From contig WGMS01000043.1 of the NCBI GenBank assembly GCA_016124935.1, positions 1 to 37,347 of the forward strand: a stretch of DNA of 37,347 nucleotides. Reading direction: 5' to 3'. The translations under genes and the position numbers were made by a program. Below are positions 1 to 8,298 of this stretch, piece after piece; within the stretch, counting starts at the first letter, position 1; every line of letters begins with the position of its first letter. The notes under the pieces are model-generated. The model saw only the letters and a program-made list of their open reading frames with translations. It was not told the origin of the DNA and did no database searches. This DNA comes from a bacterium. GTDB lineage: Bacteria; Cyanobacteriota; Vampirovibrionia; Obscuribacterales; Obscuribacteraceae.

Positions 1-269
1 AAACCCCTTTCGGTCAATAGAAAAACCCATTAAAACTCAAAATCTACTTCCGGCAAAATTGCCAAGTACAAGTTCTACCTCTTGAAACACTGTTGGATTC
101 CACCAGCTTTCCTCTTTACTATATTCATGCATAATGGGGGCAGAAAAAACAGAGGATTTCAGTTCGAAGCTCCGAAGAGATTCGAACCGAAGTCCCCAGT
201 AGTAGCGATTGTTCATCGAGTTTCATCCTCCAGGAGTTGGACAGATGCAGACCGGTCGGCGGCTCAGGC
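1..269. other. Left-edge non-coding stretch
   Basis: No convincing gene is seen here. The open frames that enter this stretch are antisense or out-of-frame shadows of the HD-domain gene. No clear terminator hairpin with a T-run was found for that gene, whose stop is at 270. Confidence 0.5.
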
Positions 270-773
270 TCAGGCAAAGAGTCCCTCGAGATGCTGCCAG
301 AGGGCTTCGAGACCCTTGTCGTTCCGGTCGCGCAGCGCCGCTTCGAAGTCGGCGTATTCTTCCTGGTACATGGAGAACTTCTTCTCGTTCTTGGTCTTCT
401 TCGAGTGCTCCACATTCGCGATGCGATCGCAGAGCTTGAGAAGAATCGCCGACCGCTTGGTGGCGATCTTGACGAGGGTCTTTTCCTTGCGCTCTTTGCG
501 CGTGGCACCATCCTCGTCGGAGACCAGAGAAACATCTTCGACGACGTCTTCGGGGAAGCCGGCGTCGCGCATGTCGTCTTCGGTCTTGTCGGTGTCTTCG
601 ATGACGTCGTGGCCGTAGCACTTCATCAGGGTCTGGTCATCACCGAAGCCGAATCGTACGGCGACTTCAGCGACACGGTCGAGATGGAACTCGTAGGGAT
701 GGCTTCCGTAAGTCTGGTCGCCATGAGCCTCGATGCACCATCGCTTGGCTTGTTCGAGCGTGATAGTTTTCAT
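270..773 (-). CDS. HD-domain phosphohydrolase, RelA/SpoT hydrolase (MESH1)-like
   Basis: This is a small stand-alone HD hydrolase of 167 residues. Seen: a histidine at residue 30 in YEFHLDRV, the HD pair at 55-56 inside GHDVIEDT (the HDxxED signature of the ppGpp hydrolase branch), and an aspartate near 116 in KLCDRIANVE. Together these give the H...HD...D metal-binding set. Known: such proteins (MESH1 or small alarmone hydrolases) remove the 3'-pyrophosphate of (p)ppGpp using Mn2+ in the cytoplasm. Inferred: a ppGpp or related nucleotide hydrolase. No synthetase domain is present. The ATG at 773 was chosen because AAAAGG lies 8 bases upstream; an in-frame GTG nine bases earlier overlaps that site. 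The gene stands alone. The substrate is less certain than the fold. Confidence 0.88.
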   Translation of the reverse strand: MKTITLEQAKRWCIEAHGDQTYGSHPYEFHLDRVAEVAVRFGFGDDQTLMKCYGHDVIEDTDKTEDDMRDAGFPEDVVEDVSLVSDEDGATRKERKEKTLVKIATKRSAILLKLCDRIANVEHSKKTKNEKKFSMYQEEYADFEAALRDRNDKGLEALWQHLEGLFA

Positions 774-1578
774 GGCATTCACCTTTTGGTTCGGGCTCTC
801 GCTTGCGGCGGGAGCAAATCGTTGTGTTGAAAGTCAGCTCTCCGTTTCGATTTCGAGAGTCGGAAGAACGAACGCTCCGGCAAGCACTGGAAGCTCGAGG
901 GCTTCTGGATGCTTCTTCTTGGTAGTGATGAATTGCTTACCGGAGAGTTATTCTGGCTCGAAATGAAATAGAGAACAAATGTGCCTATAAGTTATCAAGA
1001 ACTTGTGTCGATACCCAATATCTAAATGTAACCAAATCCGCCTCGATTCCTCTGGTCTTGCAGGTTTTTGAGGGGCAATCCATCACTGATTCGGATTATG
1101 CACGAATTTTATCGCCTGCTACCGGGAGCTCGGTCACTTAGCGCTAGCCTCTAAGAATTGGCTCGCATAAGATCCGATTTCAATTAGACTGCTGGTCTAA
1201 GCCTGCATCACTGCTTCGACGGTATTCTTGCCTGTCTTCGAGATAGTCATTTGTAAAGGACTTTCTTAGCTGCGCTAGCCCGGGGTGATGGCTGTAAATC
1301 AGCATCTGGTAATGGTTGCGAGCATCGGTGCCTGGCTGGGAGGGGCGCAAGTGTGTCGTAAACCCTTTTATTTACAGGGATTCGGCCCCTATTTACTGCT
1401 AAAACCAGGCTGTGCTTTTCATTCCGTTTTTTCAGGTATCCCGTTTCCATCTAAATAAAGTCCCCAGGCAATTTCAAAACAGCAAATCCAGATCCCGATC
1501 TGAATATCGGAGGTCCCCTTCTTAGGAATGCCTGGTGAGACCAAAGGCTCGGAAATCTAGCCAGAAAAGGAGAATCCT
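774..1578. other. Long intergenic gap
   Basis: About 800 bases without a supportable gene. It holds a small 6-bp inverted repeat (TTAGAC, 5-base loop, GTCTAA at 1184-1200) of unknown meaning. The stretch near 964-981 (ATGAAATAGAGAACAAAT) resembles one near 3074-3089 upstream of the gene ending at 2406. Both precede minus-strand genes, so they could share a promoter element. Confidence 0.4.
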
Positions 1579-1827
1579 TTGGCCAAAGGAAGTAATCCGG
1601 GTTTCGCTCTCGGTTTTGTGGTCCGACATCCCCAGATGCATCGATGGGTTCATGTCGGCACCGTTCCATCGGACGTTGCATTGAACTGGGCTCGTACTGT
1701 TCAACCGACCATCGAGTTGGAGAGCTGGGAGTCCAAGGCCGGTATCTATGTGAGCCAGGTCGACATGTTGATGCTCTACAAAGACGAGGGTGGCATCAGG
1801 CTTTTGCGCTGGAGAAAGCCGGACTAG
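1579..1827 (+). CDS. Small protein of unknown function
   Basis: An 82-residue protein of no recognised family. It has no signal peptide or membrane segment. It contains tryptophan-rich stretches (HRWVHVG, LESWESKAG, LLRWRKPD) and looks like a small globular alpha/beta protein. The TTG start is supported by a strong ribosome site, AAAAGGAGA, 4-5 bases upstream. The next gene follows 81 bases later on the same strand, and a hairpin with a T-run at 2250-2288 closes the pair, which supports this strand over the antisense frame. The function is unknown. Confidence 0.65.
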   Translation: MAKGSNPGFALGFVVRHPQMHRWVHVGTVPSDVALNWARTVQPTIELESWESKAGIYVSQVDMLMLYKDEGGIRLLRWRKPD

Positions 1828-1908
1828 CTGAACTCTAACGAACAAGAAGATGTGGGCTTCCATCCGATTCTCTCTCCATCAACCCTAACTAAAAGGAAGC
1901 TGTTGAAC

Positions 1909-2226
1909 ATGCAAAACATCCCGAGTCCGGAAACGCTTTTCGGTGAAGTCGAAGCTGTTGTGCCCGACAACGCCGTTTTTGACGACATCGTCGCTTTTCT
2001 CTGTCGTTCTCTTGAGGAGCACAAAGAGGTGCTTCATCGGGGGCAGACCTTGCGGGTGATGGTCTCTTGCGAAACCTCCCGCACTGATATCGAGACTATC
2101 TGTCGTCTTTTCTGGTGCCGGGGGTGGCAGACTTCTTTCTTGAGCTGCCCGCCCCATCCGCATCAGCTCTGTTTCACCCGACCGCAGTTCTACGGAATGC
2201 CCGGGCGGTACGGATCGATTCACTGA
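1909..2226 (+). CDS. Small protein of unknown function
   Basis: A 105-residue soluble protein. The ATG at 1909 was chosen because AAAAGGAAG lies just upstream; the frame stays open further up to 1852 but has no ribosome site there. The N-terminal half is acidic (GEVEAVVPDNAVFDDIV). The C-terminal half carries cysteines and aromatic residues (SCETSRTDIETICRLFWCRGW, then a proline/histidine-rich tail). The spacing of SCETS, ICRLFWC and LSCPPHPHQLC could suit metal binding, but no named domain is recognised. It is probably co-transcribed with the gene at 1579 and is followed by a clear terminator. Confidence 0.7.
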   Translation: MQNIPSPETLFGEVEAVVPDNAVFDDIVAFLCRSLEEHKEVLHRGQTLRVMVSCETSRTDIETICRLFWCRGWQTSFLSCPPHPHQLCFTRPQFYGMPGRYGSIH

Positions 2227-2249
2227 TTTAAGCAGGGAGTTTGCTGAAG

Positions 2250-2288
2250 GAAGCGGAGATCAAAACGGTCTTCGCTTCTTTCGTTTTT
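2250..2288 (+). terminator. Rho-independent terminator
   Basis: The stem GAAGCGGAGA (2250-2259) pairs with TCTTCGCTTC (2269-2278), with one G-T wobble, around a 9-base loop. TTTCGTTTTT follows. It ends the two small plus-strand genes at 1579-2226. Confidence 0.75.
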
Positions 2289-2326
2289 GGTTCTATAAAA
2301 ACTATAGAAGATAATAGAACGTATCG

Positions 2327-2365
2327 CTAAAAAGAAAAGACAGAAGCCGGAGACCGGCTTCTGTC
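2327..2365 (-). terminator. Rho-independent terminator
   Basis: A perfect 12-bp stem, GACAGAAGCCGG (2339-2350) and CCGGCTTCTGTC (2354-2365), has a 3-base loop. On the minus strand it is followed by TTTTCTTTTT. It serves the gene that ends at 2406. Confidence 0.85.
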
Positions 2366-2405
2366 CAATTGAAACGTGATAGCGACCCTTGATGAAGAGC
2401 CGGGC

Positions 2406-2837
2406 TCAGTCGCCGGTGTTGGTCTGGAAGGCGCCCTCGATCTGGTTCACCAGGAACTCACGGGCACGCGAGCGGGTCTGCTGGTAGGCGCTGCCGGCGA
2501 TCGAGAGGGCGAGGTTGCGAACCTGGGCCGGTTCGTCGAATCCGTGCTTGTGCACGACATCGCGGCCGAAGTTGTCGTAGGCGCTCTTGAGCGAACGGGT
2601 GTAGGCGCCCCATTCGTTCTGCAGCCGTACCGGCATGAATTCGTCGGCGACGATGGCGCTCTCGAGCTCGGTCAGCTTCTGGTCCATGTCATCGACAGCC
2701 TCGTAGCCGGAGACCGCAGTCTGGAACCAGCGGAAGAGGTCGGTGAGGGCGTTGAGGAAGACATCGTGAGAAAAGCTCGCCTTCGCGACCTTGGCGGTCA
2801 GGGTAGCGTCGATGGTCATGGCTGTTGCGTTGGTCAT
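2406..2837 (-). CDS. Alpha-helical protein of unknown function
   Basis: A 143-residue soluble protein of no recognised family. It appears almost wholly helical, with charged and hydrophobic heptad-like spacing (FLNALTDLFRWFQTAVSGYE, then KLTELESAIV). It has no signal peptide or transmembrane segment. The ATG at 2837 was chosen because AAGGA sits 7 bases upstream; the open frame continues 18 codons further but reads as low-complexity lysine/serine. A strong terminator follows. No neighbour gives a functional hint. Confidence 0.75.
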   Translation of the reverse strand: MTNATAMTIDATLTAKVAKASFSHDVFLNALTDLFRWFQTAVSGYEAVDDMDQKLTELESAIVADEFMPVRLQNEWGAYTRSLKSAYDNFGRDVVHKHGFDEPAQVRNLALSIAGSAYQQTRSRAREFLVNQIEGAFQTNTGD

Positions 2838-3350
2838 CTTAGAGTCCTTGTGGCTCGACTTGGTTTTAGTGGCAGGAGGCCCCCGGGGCATGATTCCTGA
2901 CCACGGCTACGATCCGAATTGTCTATTCATCCGGAACACAGAAGCTCTAAAGTCCCTTCTTTATCAAGCCGAATTCCGCTGCTCGTTTTCGACTCCTCTG
3001 CTGGAAGGCAGGGGAGAGAGCGCTGAAAGTCGACAGGGAAGGGATTGGGTGGTTTTTATTAGGGCTTCCGTGAGATGAAATAGAACAATTGGATACCCAG
3101 AAGCTAACAATCTCCCGAAAACCAAGTCATGGAAACATTTGTGAACCTGTTACATTTACTTCTCTACATGATTGCCAAGAGGCTCCGGGCAAAATTTTTG
3201 CCTGTTTTTCGTCGGGGTGGTTTGGGGCGTTCCGGCTAGTTATACTAAATAAAGTAGTAAAAATTACTCCAAAACGAAACTCGAGTTGAGGTGAGGTCCC
3301 CCCTCCCCAAATATAGAGAGTGAAAATGTCCGGGGAATAGTCGAGAGAAA
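2838..3350. other. Intergenic gap
   Basis: No gene is supported. Short open frames here lack ribosome sites and protein-like composition. The stretch near 3074-3089 (ATGAAATAGAACAATT) resembles one upstream of the HD gene, and may be part of the promoter for the gene that starts at 2837. Confidence 0.4.
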
Positions 3351-3444
3351 GCCGGGAAGAATCAGGTCGGTCCATTTTTTGGCTGACTGGAACGGATTTT
3401 GAATCTGTTCCTGGTCTTGGTCCTGATCCTGATTCTTCCCGGGC
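3351..3444. repeat. Nested inverted repeat
   Basis: The outer arms GCCGGGAAGAATCAGG (3351-3366) and CCTGATTCTTCCCGGGC (3428-3444) are complementary over 16 bases apart from one extra G. Between them is a second hairpin, GGAACGGATT-TTG-AATCTGTTCC (two G-T wobbles), and a CCTGAT direct duplication. On the minus strand the final arm is followed by TTTCTCTC, so the element could act as an extended terminator for the gene ending at 3482. A relic of a small mobile element or a structured RNA is also possible. Confidence 0.55.
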
Positions 3445-3481
3445 AATTTAAATCAGGCTAAGTCTGCTTGAAGCCGGAGCC

Positions 3482-3745
3482 TCAATCGCAGCTTGCCGAG
3501 CAATTCCAGGTGGCTTTGTAGCCGCCTTCCACTTCCTGGCAATGGAAGTCGAAGAAGTCGTAGCCCAGGGGGTGATAGCCGGCATCGGCCTGGGCCTGGT
3601 AAGCATCGTTGTAGGTGATCTTTTCCGGGGAGACAGTGGACTCCCAGTAGATACGAGAACTGACGCCGAGGCCGGTCTTCCGGATGATGACGGCGCGGAT
3701 CTTACCGGTCTCTGCCTGAGTCTCTGTAGAAGTCTCGGCTGACAT
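3482..3745 (-). CDS. Small cysteine-containing protein of unknown function
   Basis: An 87-residue protein with a Thr/Glu-rich N-terminus and an aromatic, cysteine-bearing C-terminus (GYDFFDFHCQE, then NCSASCD). No signal peptide is seen, so secretion is not indicated. The ATG has an excellent ribosome site, AAAGGAGA, 5 bases upstream. The clustered C-terminal cysteines could form a disulfide or bind a metal. No family is recognised. It lies 61 bases upstream of the coiled-coil membrane protein gene on the same strand, so the two may be co-transcribed. Confidence 0.75.
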   Translation of the reverse strand: MSAETSTETQAETGKIRAVIIRKTGLGVSSRIYWESTVSPEKITYNDAYQAQADAGYHPLGYDFFDFHCQEVEGGYKATWNCSASCD

Positions 3746-3806
3746 GGATATCTCCTTTCCTCACGGATTGTGTTTTGGAGTCAATTGAGCGAAAAGCGGG
3801 CTTGCC

Positions 3807-4442
3807 TTACTTGAGGCCGGTCTTCAAACCGGCTTCGGCGGCCTCTCTGCTTTGAGCGATCTGACTTTTCAGCTCGGCAATCATCAGGGTGAAAGTCTTG
3901 CTGTCGATCCGGGCATTGGCCACATTCGGCTCAGAGTTGATCCTCTCCAGGGCTTGTGGGGCGGCCACCCGGTCGATAGCGGCAAGGTTCTCCTTCAGCC
4001 TGGCAAACTTGTCTTCAGCTTTGGCCAGCTCGCCGGTGGCTTCGTCGAGATACTTGACGGCGTTTCGGAGGCTGGCGCTGGCTGCGGCGCTCTGGCTGGC
4101 GCTTTTGAGCGGATCGGTGTCAGCCAGTTCCTTTGCCTTTTCGGCTTGAAAGGCTGCGTTATCCAGAGCCATTCGGGCGAAACCGAGGCTGCTTTCAGTG
4201 CGTGAAAGCAGGCGCTGGGTCTCGTCTTGAAGGGGAGAAAGTCCCTTAACCACATGGAGCTCTTTGAGAGCATCGAATTCGTAGGGGGCGCCGGCGTCGA
4301 TGGTATAGTCGAGCGGCAATTCCGGATTGGATTTGAGCACCGCCGTCAGGGCGAAGCCGCCTCCAAGAACCAGGATTGCCAGCAACAGACCAAGACGTCG
4401 CCGCCAGACACCGGTAGTCTTCTTCGGTTCGGATTCGTTCAT
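3807..4442 (-). CDS. Membrane-anchored coiled-coil protein
   Basis: A 211-residue protein with one N-terminal transmembrane segment (about residues 17-36, RRLGLLLAILVLGGGFALTA after a basic patch). It is followed by a long, alanine- and glutamate-rich helical region with heptad spacing, which is a probable coiled coil facing the outside. The ATG at 4442 has AGGAG six bases upstream; the frame extends further but without support. Its topology suggests a structural or envelope-spanning role. No conserved domain is recognised. The protein ends in GLKTGLK, whose codons form a GCCGGT/ACCGGC hairpin near the stop. Confidence 0.82.
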   Translation of the reverse strand: MNESEPKKTTGVWRRRLGLLLAILVLGGGFALTAVLKSNPELPLDYTIDAGAPYEFDALKELHVVKGLSPLQDETQRLLSRTESSLGFARMALDNAAFQAEKAKELADTDPLKSASQSAAASASLRNAVKYLDEATGELAKAEDKFARLKENLAAIDRVAAPQALERINSEPNVANARIDSKTFTLMIAELKSQIAQSREAAEAGLKTGLK

Positions 4443-4836
4443 AAGTTCTCCTGGATTCAGGTTAGAATCCGGGTTGATATTAGTTCTCCTCGCCTCTCGG
4501 AACGAGCCCGATAGCCCCCATAACCTCGATGATAGCGGCATTCTCAACAATCCTCAGGGATGCTGGAATTCGCTGTCGAAATAGTCAGGGGGCAGTTTTT
4601 AGAGGGGGGCTCGCTTGTTTAAATAAACTCAAGTACAAGGTTTGGAGAACGAAAGAATACTTTCAGGTCAAAGGCTCTCTACTCAACCAGAATAAAGTTA
4701 AGTATTGTTCCGGACCTGTTTGGTCCGAGCTGGAGCATCTTCAAACGGGCTAGCGCAGCTTGCGAATAGCCGGGTATCAGAGTCGATAGGTTGGGTGACA
4801 CCGATGATGGTGTCGAAGACTATTGCTCTAACAAAC
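4443..4836. other. Intergenic gap with one small hairpin
   Basis: No gene is supported. A 6-bp hairpin, CGGACC-TGTTT-GGTCCG (4711-4727), is followed on the minus strand by an A/T-rich run. It could be a weak terminator for the pseudokinase gene ending at 4837. Confidence 0.4.
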
Positions 4837-6558
4837 TTATTCGATAATGACCGGCTTGCTGCCTTTTTCCTTGGGGATGAAAGGAATATAGGAAGGACTT
4901 TCTTCGTATCGGAAGACTTTTCGTCTTCTCGAACCTTCTGATGTGGCTGTTGTTGCTGATGCGGTCGGCGTGGTAGATGCGCCAGGGTTCGCTTTGGATG
5001 GGGTGGTCGAGCTGATGGTACCAGATGCTCCATTCTTCTTGGCGTCGGCGTCTGTTGCCGTCAGGTCGTCCAGCGGTTCTCCTTCCATCGGAGGCAGCTC
5101 GTCGTCCTCATTCGGGGTTGAAGCTTCACCGGCGCCGCCTTTTAGAATCGAGCTGAGGCTAATTGAGTGGGTATGATAGGCCTCTTGTATGCTCTCCCAG
5201 TTGAGAATGCTGTAGGTGGCTATAAGCAGCAAGAGCATGGCTCCGCCCACATAGGTGATCATCAGCTTCATCGCCGCTTTGCGCGGCGATTGTCTTGGTC
5301 CGGATTTGGCAAGAGCATCGGAGAACTTCATCATCACGGTCTCTTCTTGCTCGATTTGATGCCGCCGCAGCGCGACCAGATTGTGGACCGTGGTCTTCAA
5401 ATCACCCTTCGAGGCCTTCATGTTTTCCACGTCTTCTACGGTCAGCTCTTCTCGGCTGCTCGAAATAGGGGCGCTTTTCGGCTCTGCGGCAAGCCATGTC
5501 TGAATCTCTTTTCTTAACTCGCTCACTTTCTGGATGCGCCAGTCTCTGTCGGAATCGAGGGTTTCGAAAAGCAGTTTCTCGAGATCTTCTACATTGTGGA
5601 AGTCTCGTCTTATTTGAATCAGGCTCTTTGGACGTATGTTATCTCGGGTATGGCTATCTAATAACTCGTTCTCGGAATCGCCTTCGTAAGGTGCTTTGCC
5701 GGTCAGCAGGAAGTAAGCGACCAGGCCGACCTGGTAGACATCGCTTGCCTGGATAATCTCTTCTTGTCTGGCATGTTCCGGACTATAGAACTGCAGTTCT
5801 GTCCTGGGAAGCGCTTCGTTGCCGATGTGTTTGTAGACAGCTTTTTTCAATTCTAAGAAGCCGAAATCGCTAAGGAGAATGCTCACCTTCCCTTCTGACT
5901 CAACCAGGTGAACACAGGATGGTCCGAGGTTTCCGTGCAGAATGCCTTCGGTATGAGCGTGCTCCAGGGCGATGCAGACCTGGTCTATGATGTCGGCAAA
6001 CTCGTTGGGGGTTGATATGCAGACGACTTCTTCGAGAAGGTCGTCGAGGGCAACAGCCATCACCCGCCTGAATATCAAATACGGTCTGCCGTCTTGTGCT
6101 TCGAGGTATTCAATGTAATCTGTGATATGTTCTTGCTTAAGAACCAGGTTCTTTTCTGCATAGCTCTTGAATGCGGCATTGATCTCGTCCGAGACGTAGA
6201 GAGGCGTCTTTACATAGACTTTGTCTCGGTTTTCTAAATTGCGTGCTTTGTAGGTGATGGTGCAGTCATTCTTCTCTACCACTCCAGAGATGCCGTACTT
6301 GTCGAAAATGACCTGGCCTACCAGGCTGTCGGTGGTTTTACCGGCGGTGCTCGAAGGCTCTTCGTCTGCCGACGGCATCAAAACCAGGTCCGACAGGGTG
6401 CTTTTGATGGCATTTTTAACTCTGGACTTTCCGGCAGCGAGAATCTGTTTCTCGGTGGAAGTCAGCTCTTCATTGGCTTTTATATCCGCGTCGACATCGC
6501 CCGAGCTTTTCAGCTCCGGAATATCTTCACCACTGGTCGATTGTTGTTTCAGCGACAT
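4837..6558 (-). CDS. Membrane protein with Ser/Thr pseudokinase domain
   Basis: A 573-residue protein with a Hanks-type kinase fold at about residues 88-360, a linker, one transmembrane segment near 432-452, and a Thr/Ser/Ala/Pro-rich low-complexity tail. The fold is clear from the lysine in VYVKT (117), DFG at 231-233, YSPEHAR near 258 and the SDVYQVGLVAYFLLTG helix. The catalytic loop reads HGNLGPSC (208-215) where active kinases have HRDLKPxN. The catalytic aspartate, the lysine two residues later and the metal-binding asparagine are therefore replaced, and the glycine-rich loop is also poor. Inferred: a non-catalytic signalling scaffold or sensor. Start: ATG at 6558; a GTG at 6597 is possible, and neither has a strong ribosome site. 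Confidence 0.88.
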   Translation of the reverse strand: MSLKQQSTSGEDIPELKSSGDVDADIKANEELTSTEKQILAAGKSRVKNAIKSTLSDLVLMPSADEEPSSTAGKTTDSLVGQVIFDKYGISGVVEKNDCTITYKARNLENRDKVYVKTPLYVSDEINAAFKSYAEKNLVLKQEHITDYIEYLEAQDGRPYLIFRRVMAVALDDLLEEVVCISTPNEFADIIDQVCIALEHAHTEGILHGNLGPSCVHLVESEGKVSILLSDFGFLELKKAVYKHIGNEALPRTELQFYSPEHARQEEIIQASDVYQVGLVAYFLLTGKAPYEGDSENELLDSHTRDNIRPKSLIQIRRDFHNVEDLEKLLFETLDSDRDWRIQKVSELRKEIQTWLAAEPKSAPISSSREELTVEDVENMKASKGDLKTTVHNLVALRRHQIEQEETVMMKFSDALAKSGPRQSPRKAAMKLMITYVGGAMLLLLIATYSILNWESIQEAYHTHSISLSSILKGGAGEASTPNEDDELPPMEGEPLDDLTATDADAKKNGASGTISSTTPSKANPGASTTPTASATTATSEGSRRRKVFRYEESPSYIPFIPKEKGSKPVIIE

Positions 6559-6749
6559 GGAAATATAAGCTAGCAAACAGTAACGATCTTGTACCACGCT
6601 TTATGAGATGCAAAGCTAAAGAACTTGAACAGCTCTTACATTTGGTTATTTTAGGATATAGCTGATAATAGGCTATCGGGCAAAATCAGGAGATCTATGT
6701 ATTTCAGGGGTACATAAAATCAGTCAGAGGCTTATTGTGAGAGGGCGCT

Positions 6750-7433
6750 TTGAAAGCCGAAATCGGTCTGATATCGTTAATTACCCTGGCTATTATCGGC
6801 ATGACCTACACGGTTGTGTCAGATCCCGGGGCTGTTTCGGTGAAAAAAGCCGAGGCCAAGCTGGAGGTCAAACGCTTCGACCCGGATAATCCTCCACCGG
6901 CGGTGAGTAAGACTTTTCACGGTGTGACCAAGTGGAAATTCGAATGCACCTGCGAGGTTCGCTATAAAGTCCTGGAACAGTTCGACGATCAGGGGGGCTG
7001 TTTCGTTCGAATAAAAGTAACCGGCATAGATGTCGGTCTAGCGCTGCCCATTACGATGTGGATGCCGGACGACCCACCGGCAGGTCTGCGTCAACACGAA
7101 GACGGGCATGCCGAGATCTGCCGTCGGGTTTATGCCGATGCCGAGAAGTCCGCCGAAAAAATCGCAGAGAGTATGATAGGCAAAGAGTATTCAGGCACTG
7201 GTGCCACCATTGTCGACGCTTCCAAATTTGCTTCCGGAATCGCTGTGGTGGACTACGCCAACGAGTTTGAGGCTGATGTGGCGAAGAAGTGTCAGGATAT
7301 CTCGGAAATTTATGATTATTTGGCGTCTTATACCAGTACGGATAAGGCCAAGTTGGTGGATGAAGCATTCTCTGTCTACGAACGCGGTAAACCCAGGCAA
7401 GTTCCGCTTGGAGAGCAGACAAAGAGCCAGTGA
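6750..7433 (+). CDS. Secreted or membrane-anchored HExxH metalloprotease-like protein (DUF922-like)
   Basis: A 227-residue protein with an N-terminal hydrophobic segment (about residues 4-23) acting as signal or anchor. The key motif is RQHEDGHAEI with HEDGH at residues 116-120, matching the zinc-protease HExxH pattern. A downstream acidic helix (YANEFEADVAKK, near 169-180) could supply a third ligand. Two cysteine sites (CTC at 66-68, C84) lie before the motif. The arrangement resembles DUF922-type predicted secreted Zn proteases; this is a pattern match by eye. The start is TTG at 6750 with a GAGAGGG-like site upstream. It opens a four-gene operon; the next start lies 13 bases past its stop. 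Confidence 0.78.
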   Translation: MKAEIGLISLITLAIIGMTYTVVSDPGAVSVKKAEAKLEVKRFDPDNPPPAVSKTFHGVTKWKFECTCEVRYKVLEQFDDQGGCFVRIKVTGIDVGLALPITMWMPDDPPAGLRQHEDGHAEICRRVYADAEKSAEKIAESMIGKEYSGTGATIVDASKFASGIAVVDYANEFEADVAKKCQDISEIYDYLASYTSTDKAKLVDEAFSVYERGKPRQVPLGEQTKSQ

Positions 7434-7446
7434 GGCAGGGCTTGTT

Positions 7447-8298
7447 TTGAATACTTTCGAAGACCGGGATCAAGAAGATAGTTCAAAAGACATCGCCGGG
7501 GATGTTCATATCGCCCTGGGTAAAGCACTTCCAAAAGTTCTTATCGGTCTTGTTTTGTTCTCTCTGGCTCTAGCCTGGTTGCATCACTCTTTCTGGTGCT
7601 ATGGTATCGACAAGGACAATATTCCGGCGTCTTTCTTTGACCTTGATTCCGAGTCGACTATCGGCTCCTGGTTCGCATCGATGCAATGGTTCTCGATAGC
7701 GCTTTCTTCCTTTGTCGTCTACTTTCTGGAGGGGCTTTCAGCCAGGAGTCATCCAGAGCGATTTCGGTATCGAACCTGGTGGCTTGTGACCGCGTTGGTT
7801 TTTCTGGTGGCATCGGCCGACGAGATTGCGATGATTCACGAAACTGCCGGTGAATTGCTCGGTCCCTGGTTCATGTCCCTGGGCATCGGTGGCGACATCT
7901 GGTCCTATTTCCGAGAATCGCCCTGGCTCGTATTCTATGCGCTTCCGCTTTCTGGATTCATTCTCTTTACGCTCTGGTTCCTGTCTGACCGTTTGAAGCA
8001 GGTGACGAGAAGTCTTTATTTATGCGCTTCGGGATACGCATTTTTTATCTTTGCCCTGGTGATCGAATTTGTTCAGGGCCTGCCGGCAGAAAAGCTTTTG
8101 CCGGTGGCGATAATATTCCAGACTACCTGTGCGGGATTCTATGCCGGTTCGGTTTTGGTGGAGGAGACCCTGGAGAATCTTGGATCTACTCTAATTCTGG
8201 TAGCTTTTTTGACCTATAGCCACTATCTGCTCGGTGCAATCGGCAGAACCTATAGAAATGCGCCCGAGCAAGAGCCAAATGAGGTCCCGGGAGAATGA
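7447..8298 (+). CDS. Multi-pass membrane protein of unknown function
   Basis: A 283-residue integral membrane protein with about seven hydrophobic segments, starting near residues 25-45 (VLIGLVLFSLALAWLHHSF). Acidic residues lie in or beside membrane segments (SADEIAMIHETAGELLG), which may matter for function. No family was recognised. Start: TTG at 7447 is the first plausible start after the previous stop; the upstream open frame overlaps the previous gene and is a shadow. Its stop overlaps the next start (ATGA at 8295-8298), so translation is probably coupled. It may work with the spermidine-synthase-like enzyme encoded next. Confidence 0.78.
   Translation: MNTFEDRDQEDSSKDIAGDVHIALGKALPKVLIGLVLFSLALAWLHHSFWCYGIDKDNIPASFFDLDSESTIGSWFASMQWFSIALSSFVVYFLEGLSARSHPERFRYRTWWLVTALVFLVASADEIAMIHETAGELLGPWFMSLGIGGDIWSYFRESPWLVFYALPLSGFILFTLWFLSDRLKQVTRSLYLCASGYAFFIFALVIEFVQGLPAEKLLPVAIIFQTTCAGFYAGSVLVEETLENLGSTLILVAFLTYSHYLLGAIGRTYRNAPEQEPNEVPGE

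Noticed and set aside
176..186. AGATTCGAACC resembling a tRNA T-loop on the minus strand
   Set aside because: Flanking bases do not pair into a T-stem, and no anticodon arm or acceptor stem is present.
125..535. Minus-strand open frame, arginine/serine-rich
   Set aside because: It overlaps the HD-domain gene in another frame on the same strand and has shadow-like composition and no ribosome site.
1522..1863. 113-residue minus-strand open frame
   Set aside because: It lies opposite the small gene at 1579, which has a strong ribosome site and a downstream terminator on the plus strand.
3264..3446. Minus-strand frame with DQDQDQEQ repeats
   Set aside because: The repeat arises from the CCTGAT/GGTC-rich inverted-repeat element; there is no ribosome site or protein-like remainder.
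7201..7446. N-terminal extension of the membrane protein gene
   Set aside because: It overlaps the end of the metalloprotease-like gene and reads as shadow sequence; the TTG at 7447 is the first sensible start.
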